Below are positions 14,245 to 19,671 of a stretch of DNA of 19,671 nt, piece after piece. Positions within the stretch are counted from its first letter, which is position 1. Each line of letters opens with the position of its first letter. The DNA comes from CALXVA01 sp964587175 (GTDB lineage: Bacteria > Bacillota > Clostridia > TANB77 > CAG-508): the NCBI GenBank assembly GCA_964587175.1, contig CAZPKK010000025.1:1-19671 (forward strand). Reading direction: 5' to 3'. The notes beneath the pieces were generated by a model, which did no database searches, had not been told where the DNA came from, and saw nothing but the letters and a program-made list of their open reading frames with translations. The translations under genes were made by a program, and so were the position numbers.

Positions 14245-14283
14245 AAAGTGGGACAATTCATTGAACTGTCCCACTTTGTTTTT
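14245..14283. terminator. Terminator between the relaxation-like gene and the VirD4-like gene
   Basis: An 11-bp stem, AAAGTGGGACA/TGTCCCACTTT (14245-14255 with 14267-14277), continues with ATTC/GAA-type inner pairs and is followed by GTTTTT. It serves the plus strand best and may also end the minus-strand gene. It shares the GGGACA/TGTCCC core with the hairpin at 6241-6306. Confidence 0.85.
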
Positions 14284-14287
14284 AATC

Positions 14288-16663
14288 TTATGCATTGTCA
14301 TTTTTCTTTCTTTTTAAGTCAAATATAATTGCATCATCACTGTTTAAGAAATATTTTGAATCTGTAGTATCCGTTTTAACAGGATCTATTTCTTTGTCAA
14401 AATCTGTAGGATCATTAGCAGCAGTAGCTGCTGCAAAGTCTCCTTTATATTTTATATTATTTTGCTTTTTCTTAGCATTATCAGAAATAATGCCGGTAGT
14501 AAATTTTTCAAAATTATATTCTTTAGGATGTTTAGGCTCTTTGTATTTAGCTTCTAAGAAATCTAACTTACCTTTAGCAACATAACTTTTTCCTTTACTA
14601 TCTTTAACTTTAAATAAAATCTGTTTATTCTTTAAAGACATTATTTTACCGGCCTTATAGTTTGGTGTCCATTCATATTTTATGCCAGCATATTTTGAGT
14701 CATAACCAAAATTATCTTTCTCGGAATTAGTTTCATAAGTTTTAGTCCAAGTCCATTCTCTTTTTTGCTCTAATTCGGTTTCCCACCATTTAACATCTTC
14801 TGGTAGACCATTTCCGAAAATAGCTTTATTTATGCAGTTAGCAAGTATTTCATCTTTGAAATTTTCTTTTCCTTCTCCACTTAATTGAGACAATGTTTGA
14901 GCACAAAGAATATTTCCAACTTTATATTTTCTAAATACAGTAAATACAGGCTCTATTGCCTTGCATAAAAATTCTGGAAAATCATCAATGTATAAGAAAT
15001 GAGGAATTCTTGTGTTTTCATTACCTGGTCTTGCAAGTACAGATTGTTGCATTAGAAGTAAGAAGAATATACCAAACGCCTTATGAGCATTTGCACCTAA
15101 ATCACCTCTTCTAGTACATACAAATGTTATTTCTCCATTTTCTAAAGCTTTATCAAATTCTATATTATTAGTTCTATTGCATAAGATGTTTTTAACTCCA
15201 GGATATCTAAGCAAATTGTCTAATTCTGCAGAAGCTGTAAATACGGATTGCTTTGTATCAGTAAGATCCTTACCATCTGCGTAAAAGTTATTTTCAAAAT
15301 ATTTAATTAGTATCTTATATTTATTAGCAAGTTCTGGAATTTCTTTCATTTGGTTACACATTTCTTCAACTAAAGAAAAATCATTCATCATATTAAGCAT
15401 ATCTTCTAGATTTGGTAAATCACCATTATTTAATCTAGGATACATCTCTTTTAACAAAATCGATAAATTTTCAATAATTTGAATTGCCGTATTTTCTCTA
15501 AAAGCTTGTCTTAAATCTGGTCTACTTGATGTATATAAGCCTTTTAAGACAGAAGATATAGCTACACCAGTTTTAATAGGATCTTCATACACAAAAGGAT
15601 TTATACCAGGTGATGAAGAGTTATTAGGATCAATTAAATTAACCTTAATCTGATAGTTATTAGCTACATTTAGGACTCTTTCTACAGAATCGTAATCAGC
15701 AGAAAGATATGTTAAGCCAAAGTTTCTATACACATATTTTCCACCTGAAGAGCTTAGAATCATTTTCTTCATATATGCATTATATAAATCTGCTTTATCT
15801 GGATTTGGTGTTAGCATATCTAAAGTAAAGTGTTCATTTAAATATGAATTATCATAAGGACAATTTAAAGATGCAATATTAGTTCTTAAAGCAGTAAATC
15901 CCATTTCTTTTGATATTTCTCTAAAAAAATATTTTCTATCTAAATCTCTTGCTATCATAGGTTCATATATCATTGTAGTTTTTCCTGAACCGGATACACC
16001 AACAACGAGGAAGGATTCAAGTCTTTTAGTTTCAGGAATAGTAACATCTTCACCTGATTCTGTATCAACGCAAAGTAAAATTTCACATGAATATTTTCCA
16101 GTATCCTTAGATTTACCTTCTAGGCTAAGGCCACCATAATCGAATATAGAATCTTTAAGATCTTTTGTATCATTAATTGTAAATGTAAGCCATTTAAATA
16201 CTTTATAAAAACTTACAAGAGGTAAATATAATGATATTGCTGTAAATGCAGGTCTGAATAAGTTTGAATATTCACTTACTATTTCTGCATAATTTGGAAT
16301 AGAAAGTATTAATGACCAAGCAATAGAATTTATTCCCTGTACAATGAAAGATACAATTAACACATATAAGCATATGACATATGTGTTGAAAAATCTTAGT
16401 TTGTCAACATCAGCCTTAACAAATTTAGAAGCAAACGAAAAATAGAAAGCAAAAACTACTGCTGCAAAAGCTAGAGTGTATTCAATTGGCCCCCAATATG
16501 AATAAGACACACCTGTAAAAATCATAAACATTAATTCTACTAATCTATCAATAACAACATAGGCTGAAATTAAAGTTAGAACATAGGTTACAAAGGTATT
16601 TCTATCAGTCTTTAGAAATTTCAGAAACTTATCTATATATTTCAACAATTTCACCACTTTCAA
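14288..16663 (-). CDS. VirD4/TraG-type membrane ATPase (coupling-protein-like)
   Basis: A 791-residue ATPase resembling type IV coupling proteins, which feed DNA or protein substrates to conjugation channels. The N-terminal part (about 23-160) has four likely membrane helices, more than the two usual for VirD4. A Walker A motif GVSGSGKT is at 222-229, INPF at about 354-357, Walker B HFLYIDDFPEF at about 555-565, and a CAQTLSQL sensor-like motif at 587-594, all in the expected order and intact. A charged, low-complexity tail (about 720-791) follows. The reading frame opens with TTG at 16663; GTG or TTG codons to 16645 are also possible because GTGGTGA is the only ribosome-binding-like sequence. 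No relaxase, VirB or integrase gene is visible, so it is either a remnant of an integrated element or a chromosomal relative with another task. Confidence 0.82.
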   Translation of the reverse strand: MKVVKLLKYIDKFLKFLKTDRNTFVTYVLTLISAYVVIDRLVELMFMIFTGVSYSYWGPIEYTLAFAAVVFAFYFSFASKFVKADVDKLRFFNTYVICLYVLIVSFIVQGINSIAWSLILSIPNYAEIVSEYSNLFRPAFTAISLYLPLVSFYKVFKWLTFTINDTKDLKDSIFDYGGLSLEGKSKDTGKYSCEILLCVDTESGEDVTIPETKRLESFLVVGVSGSGKTTMIYEPMIARDLDRKYFFREISKEMGFTALRTNIASLNCPYDNSYLNEHFTLDMLTPNPDKADLYNAYMKKMILSSSGGKYVYRNFGLTYLSADYDSVERVLNVANNYQIKVNLIDPNNSSSPGINPFVYEDPIKTGVAISSVLKGLYTSSRPDLRQAFRENTAIQIIENLSILLKEMYPRLNNGDLPNLEDMLNMMNDFSLVEEMCNQMKEIPELANKYKILIKYFENNFYADGKDLTDTKQSVFTASAELDNLLRYPGVKNILCNRTNNIEFDKALENGEITFVCTRRGDLGANAHKAFGIFFLLLMQQSVLARPGNENTRIPHFLYIDDFPEFLCKAIEPVFTVFRKYKVGNILCAQTLSQLSGEGKENFKDEILANCINKAIFGNGLPEDVKWWETELEQKREWTWTKTYETNSEKDNFGYDSKYAGIKYEWTPNYKAGKIMSLKNKQILFKVKDSKGKSYVAKGKLDFLEAKYKEPKHPKEYNFEKFTTGIISDNAKKKQNNIKYKGDFAAATAANDPTDFDKEIDPVKTDTTDSKYFLNSDDAIIFDLKRKKNDNA

Positions 16664-16681
16664 AAAAATATATACACATAT

Positions 16682-16710
16682 ATTATCCTATAAAATTGAC
16701 AAAAATACAA
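16682..16710 (-). promoter_or_regulatory. Promoter of the VirD4-like ATPase gene
   Basis: On the minus strand: -35 TTGTAT (16705-16710), a 17-bp spacer and -10 GATAAT (16682-16687). It lies about 20 nt before the first possible start codon. Confidence 0.55.
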
Positions 16711-16814
16711 TAGTTTTTGCAAAAAAACCACTAAAAAATGGGAAATATGCTACTACATTTTATGTGGTAATGAATAGTTATTTCATTTTATTGATAGATT
16801 TGTATGTTTTAGGT

Positions 16815-16843
16815 TTGTCCATATTAGCTACTAAAATTATAAT
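16815..16843 (+). promoter_or_regulatory. Promoter of the SpoVB-type flippase gene
   Basis: -35 TTGTCC (16815-16820), a 17-bp spacer and -10 TATAAT (16838-16843). A later TAGAAT (16873-16878) lies only 10 nt before the ATG and might give an almost leaderless transcript. Confidence 0.6.
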
Positions 16844-16888
16844 TTTTGTTTTTCGTTATAAATAAAAAAAATTAGAATAGTATTAAAT

Positions 16889-18532
16889 ATGGAAAAGTTA
16901 GTAAATAAAAGAAAGTTAAAAAAATCTAGTTTTATAAAAAATATAATTGTATTATTGACAGCACATTTGTTTATAAAGTTAATAGGAATAGTTAATAAAA
17001 TATATTTAACTAATAGAGAAGGTTTTGGAGATGAAGGAAATGCAATATATTCAAGTGCATTTCAAATTTATGCATTATTTCTTACAATAACGTCTATGGG
17101 GATTCCTAATGCAGTTTCTAAATTGGTTTCAGAAAGATTGGCAATTGGAGATAGCAAAGGAGCTCATAAAATTTTTAAAATTGCTATTATAGCATTTGGT
17201 TTTATTGGATTTTGCTGTTCAATTATCTTATTTATTTTTTCACATTATATAACATGTGATTTGATACAAATTCCAGAAGCAGAACTAAGTTTGTTTGCAC
17301 TTTCGCCTTCAATATTTTTTGTATCAATAACATCTGTAATAAAAGGATATTTTAATGGAAGAGAAAATCTTAATATTGGAGCAAACTCTCAAACAATAGA
17401 GCAAATTTTTAGAACAATAATAACTATAATATTTGTAGAATATATAGCTAATAATACAGGACTTAATACTCAAGTTATGGCAGCAGTTGCAGCGATTGCT
17501 ACAACTTTATCTGAAATAGTATGCTTTATATATTTGTATAAATACTACAAAAGTGTAAAAAAAGAAATTGCAAATGAAATAAGTCATAGTGTAAATTATA
17601 AATATAAAGGAATAAGGCAAACAATAAAAGAAATATTGTCTGTTTCAATACCAATGTCAATAGCACCAATACTTGGAGGAATTAACAAAAACATTGATTC
17701 AATGACAATAGTAAGAGGACTAAAAAAATTTATTACAGAGACAGAAGCAACACTTCAATATGGAATTTTAAGTGGAAAAGTAGATACAATAACTTCGTTT
17801 CCCTTATCATTTAATTCTGCATTTTCCAGTGTTTTGATACCTAGTGTTTCATCTGCTAAAGCTAATGGGAATTTCCATGTCGCTAAAAGAAAAATAAAAT
17901 TTTCAATTTTAATATCTATATTAATAGGATTACCAAGTACTGTGGGATTGATTATATTAGCGGAACCTATATTAAAATTATTATTTCCAAACCAACCAGA
18001 TGGCGCTTTTTTATTACAAATAAGTAGCATGTCAATAACTTTTATGATGCTGAGTCAAAATATAAATGCTGTTTTGCACGGATTAGGAAAAACAATAGTA
18101 CCCGCAATTTCTTTAGGAATTGGTTCAATAATAAAATTAATACTAAATACAATACTAGTAAAAATTAATCCTGAGACATTTATACTAGGAGGAACTGCTG
18201 GAGCAGCATTTTCAACAGTTATATATCATATAATTACTTTTCTTATAGGATTACATATAATGCAAAGAAATATAAAAATAAAATTTGAATTAAAAACTTT
18301 TATAAAATTAGTAATATCAACAATCATGATGGCTATATGCCTAATATTTACATATAATAAATTGTTAAGAATAATTTCTTTTCAAATGTGTATAATAGTA
18401 GCATTAATAATAGCTATAGTGATATATGCGGTTTTAATATTAATATTAAGAGTTTTTTCAGAAGAGGAAATAAGAATGTTACCATACGGAGATAACATAT
18501 ATAAACTTTTAAAAACTATAAAAATTTATTAA
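16889..18532 (+). CDS. SpoVB/MurJ-type polysaccharide or lipid flippase (MOP superfamily)
   Basis: A 547-residue polytopic membrane protein with about 14 hydrophobic segments. The N-terminus has the pattern of the PST/SpoVB branch: SFIKNIIVLLTAHLFIKLIG, then a conserved loop with GDEGNAIYSSAFQIYALFL and SMGIPNAVSKLVSERLA (about 72-88). SpoVB is needed for spore cortex peptidoglycan; other members flip lipid II or polysaccharide precursors. No sugar-polymer genes accompany it, so a SpoVB-like role is the simplest guess. The ATG at 16889 has no recognisable ribosome-binding site, unlike nearly every other gene here. The gene stands alone, divergent from the VirD4-like ATPase. Confidence 0.88.
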   Translation: MEKLVNKRKLKKSSFIKNIIVLLTAHLFIKLIGIVNKIYLTNREGFGDEGNAIYSSAFQIYALFLTITSMGIPNAVSKLVSERLAIGDSKGAHKIFKIAIIAFGFIGFCCSIILFIFSHYITCDLIQIPEAELSLFALSPSIFFVSITSVIKGYFNGRENLNIGANSQTIEQIFRTIITIIFVEYIANNTGLNTQVMAAVAAIATTLSEIVCFIYLYKYYKSVKKEIANEISHSVNYKYKGIRQTIKEILSVSIPMSIAPILGGINKNIDSMTIVRGLKKFITETEATLQYGILSGKVDTITSFPLSFNSAFSSVLIPSVSSAKANGNFHVAKRKIKFSILISILIGLPSTVGLIILAEPILKLLFPNQPDGAFLLQISSMSITFMMLSQNINAVLHGLGKTIVPAISLGIGSIIKLILNTILVKINPETFILGGTAGAAFSTVIYHIITFLIGLHIMQRNIKIKFELKTFIKLVISTIMMAICLIFTYNKLLRIISFQMCIIVALIIAIVIYAVLILILRVFSEEEIRMLPYGDNIYKLLKTIKIY

Positions 18533-18743
18533 TAATAGGAACTCAATAAAAAACACTTAAAACACCGTAAATATTAGAATTGCTACTAATTCCAAAAGAT
18601 AAAAGTGTAAAGAATAATAAAAAATGTAGCAAAATGCAAAAAAAAATAAAAAAAAGAAGGATTTTAAAGAAGTTTGGAGAATATTGTTAGTAGTAGATAG
18701 CGTTTACAGTCTACATATGAAAATCTTATAGGAGGTAATGAAA
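18533..18743 (+). other. A-rich spacer before the HU gene
   Basis: An A-rich stretch (around 18635-18660) and a small possible stem GTAGA/TCTAC around 18694-18714. I see no clear terminator for the flippase gene and no clear -35/-10 pair for HU, although the strong HU ribosome-binding site suggests a dedicated promoter in the region. Confidence 0.4.
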
Positions 18744-19022
18744 ATGAACAAATCAGAATTAATCGCAGCTATCGCAGCAAAAACAGGAGACACAAAGAAA
18801 GATGCAGAAGCAACATTAAATGCATTTATAAGTGTTGTAACAGAAGCATTAGCTAAAGGAGAAAAAGTTCAATTAGTTGGATTTGGATCTTTTGAAGTAA
18901 GAAAAAGAGCTGCTAGAAAAGGTAGAAACCCACAAACTAAAGAAGAAATAAAAATACCAGCTTCTAAAGCACCTGTATTCAAAGCAGGAAAAGCATTAAA
19001 AGAATTAGTAAATAAAAAATAA
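18744..19022 (+). CDS. hup: DNA-binding protein HU
   Basis: The small histone-like protein that bends and compacts DNA as a dimer. It begins MNKSELIAAIAAKTGDTKKDAE, with an alpha-helical dimerisation half (1-45), then VQLVGFGSFEVRKRAARKGRNP (the HU/IHF signature, 46-67) with the DNA-grasping beta arm, and ends ALKELVNKK. The length is 92 residues, normal for HU. Two ATGs are possible; I choose 18744 because GGAGGT (18731-18736) is 7 nt before it, while the ATG at 18738 is only 1 nt away, and because HU proteins start MNK. A terminator follows. Confidence 0.96.
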   Translation: MNKSELIAAIAAKTGDTKKDAEATLNAFISVVTEALAKGEKVQLVGFGSFEVRKRAARKGRNPQTKEEIKIPASKAPVFKAGKALKELVNKK

Positions 19023-19055
19023 TTCAAGATTTATATAAATATATGAATTCATATA

Positions 19056-19085
19056 AGATATAGGATAAAAGTCCTATATCTTTTT
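19056..19085 (+). terminator. Terminator of the HU gene
   Basis: A 10-bp stem, AGATATAGGA (19056-19065) with TCCTATATCT (19072-19081), a 6-nt loop, then a T run to 19085. Confidence 0.9.
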
Positions 19086-19109
19086 ATGTATAGAAAAAAT
19101 AAAATTTAC

Positions 19110-19139
19110 TTGCTATTATTGTATAAAGTATGCTAAAAT
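19110..19139 (+). promoter_or_regulatory. Promoter of the rubredoxin gene
   Basis: -35 TTGCTA (19110-19115), an 18-bp spacer and -10 TAAAAT (19134-19139), placed 32 bp before the start codon. Confidence 0.55.
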
Positions 19140-19171
19140 ATGCTATATTAGTAAAAAGAGGAGGAATGAAA

Positions 19172-19312
19172 ATGGATAAATATAAATGTATAGCTTGTGG
19201 CTATATTTATGATGATGCTGTGGAGGAAGTAAAATTTGCAGATTTACCAGAAGATTGGGTTTGCCCATTATGTGGAGTGCCAAAAAGTGCATTTATTAAG
19301 GTGGAAGAATAA
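19172..19312 (+). CDS. Short rubredoxin
   Basis: A one-iron electron carrier used by anaerobes, often in oxygen or peroxide detoxification. The two cysteine pairs are YKCIACGY (Cys6, Cys9) and DWVCPLCG (Cys31, Cys34), with the FADLPEDWVCP signature. At 46 residues it is shorter than the usual 52-54: the loop between YDDA and KFADL lacks about seven residues. A similar natural deletion is known in a Desulfovibrio rubredoxin, so it need not be a defect. The start ATG at 19172 has AGAGGAGG (19157-19164) 7 nt ahead; the ATG at 19166 is too close to it. The gene is monocistronic; no partner reductase is visible. Confidence 0.94.
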   Translation: MDKYKCIACGYIYDDAVEEVKFADLPEDWVCPLCGVPKSAFIKVEE

Positions 19313-19321
19313 AAAGTCTAA

Positions 19322-19377
19322 CAAAAGCAACCATATTTTTTACTAAATGATTTTAAAGGAAGATAAAGTTGCTTTTG
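19322..19377 (+). terminator. Probable terminator after rubredoxin
   Basis: CAAAAGCAAC (19322-19331) pairs with GTTGCTTTTG (19368-19377) across a 36-nt loop. The T run lies in the right arm. The long loop makes it less certain. Confidence 0.5.
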
Positions 19378-19482
19378 ATAGAAATCTATAACACTCATTA
19401 ACTAGCTGAGAAATTTAACAATGTTGAAATATAAAAGTAAATTCTAAAAAAGTAGGAAATTGAAAATTTTTAGGCATATGTA

Positions 19483-19512
19483 TTGACAAACAAGGAGAAA
19501 AAGTAGTACAAT
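19483..19512 (+). promoter_or_regulatory. Promoter of tRNA-Leu
   Basis: -35 TTGACA (19483-19488, consensus), an 18-bp spacer and -10 TACAAT (19507-19512), 23 bp before the mature tRNA. The stretch 19378-19482 shows nothing I can name. Confidence 0.8.
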
Positions 19513-19535
19513 ATTTCTTGTTAGTTCAAATAAAT

Positions 19536-19624
19536 GCAGCTGTGGCGGAACTGGCAGACGCACAGGACTTAAAATCCTGCGGGACTTAAATCCCGTATCG
19601 GTTCGACTCCGATCAGCTGCACCA
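19536..19624 (+). tRNA. tRNA-Leu (anticodon UAA)
   Basis: The full cloverleaf is readable: acceptor stem GCAGCTG (19536-19542) with CAGCTGC (19614-19620), discriminator A (19621) and encoded CCA (19622-19624). The anticodon stem is CAGGA/TCCTG (19563-19567 with 19575-19579) with loop CTTAAAA, giving anticodon TAA (19570-19572). The long variable arm (CGGGACTTAAATCCCG) marks it as a class II tRNA, and the D-arm GGCGGAACTGGCAGACGC is typical of Leu. UUA should be a major Leu codon in this AT-rich genome. Confidence 0.98.
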
Positions 19625-19628
19625 TAAG

Positions 19629-19667
19629 AGCATCAAGGCTTTTGAGATATATAACCTTGATGCTTTT
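19629..19667 (+). terminator. Terminator of tRNA-Leu
   Basis: A 10-bp stem, AGCATCAAGG (19629-19638) with CCTTGATGCT (19655-19664), then TTTT, four bases before the window edge. Confidence 0.85.
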
Positions 19668-19671
19668 ATAA

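Noticed and set aside
1761..19377. AAGCAAC...GTTGCTT hairpins at 1761-1784 and 19322-19377 as one repeat family
   Set aside because: Only about 7 bp are shared and the loops differ greatly; chance is enough.
19600..19624. tRNA-Leu 3' end as an integration site
   Set aside because: No second copy of the tRNA 3' end and no integrase gene were seen in the window.
1..19671. CRISPR array, rRNA operon or insertion sequence
   Set aside because: No regularly spaced repeats, rRNA-like segments, transposase or terminal inverted repeats were found.

Overview
The DNA is very AT-rich and uses the standard code: TGA is a stop (rnhB, pdp, rluB) and TGG encodes Trp. It has strong AGGAGG ribosome-binding sites, several TTG/GTG starts and a CCA-encoding tRNA. 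With an L10-type leader, SpoVB-type flippase, HtrA, HU and rubredoxin, it looks like a chromosomal piece of an anaerobic low-GC Bacillota, probably of the class Clostridia. I cannot name a species from the sequence alone.

Layout. Positions 1-1721 hold the end of the L11/L1/L10/L12 operon: the 3' end of rplA, a complete L10 leader with attenuator, rplJ, a long structured spacer, rplL and a terminator. rpoB does not follow. Positions 1722-3421 hold a 27-residue membrane peptide gene and a convergent htrA protease gene sharing one long terminator hairpin. Positions 3539-6306 hold a membrane-anchored protein of unknown function, rnhB, an odd spacer with a 14-bp direct repeat, and a pyrimidine nucleoside phosphorylase gene. 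A 66-nt palindromic terminator separates the latter from a small zinc-ribbon gene on the minus strand. Positions 6591-8803 hold rpsB and tsf, with repeats, promoter, leader and a hairpin-rich spacer. Positions 8803-13043 hold an endonuclease/exonuclease/phosphatase-fold protein, a polytopic glycosyltransferase-like membrane protein, a pseudoknot-capable leader, and two pseudouridine synthases (rluD, rluB).

Positions 13086-16710 are the least ordinary part. A replication-relaxation-like winged-helix protein and a tiny ORF on the plus strand face a large VirD4/TraG-type membrane ATPase on the minus strand. No relaxase, mating-pore gene, integrase or attachment site is visible. Positions 16815-19671 return to chromosomal genes: a SpoVB-type flippase, HU, a short rubredoxin and tRNA-Leu(UAA).

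How it works together. Most genes serve ribosome production and maturation (L1, L10, L12, S2, EF-Ts, two rRNA pseudouridine synthases), nucleotide salvage, RNA/DNA housekeeping and the cell envelope. The ribosomal loci are rich in mutually exclusive RNA hairpins, consistent with control by attenuation. The best candidates for something undescribed are the orphan VirD4-like ATPase with its relaxation-like neighbour, the switch-like element before rluD, and the structured rplJ-rplL spacer. All are inferences from reading the sequence; no search or folding program was run.
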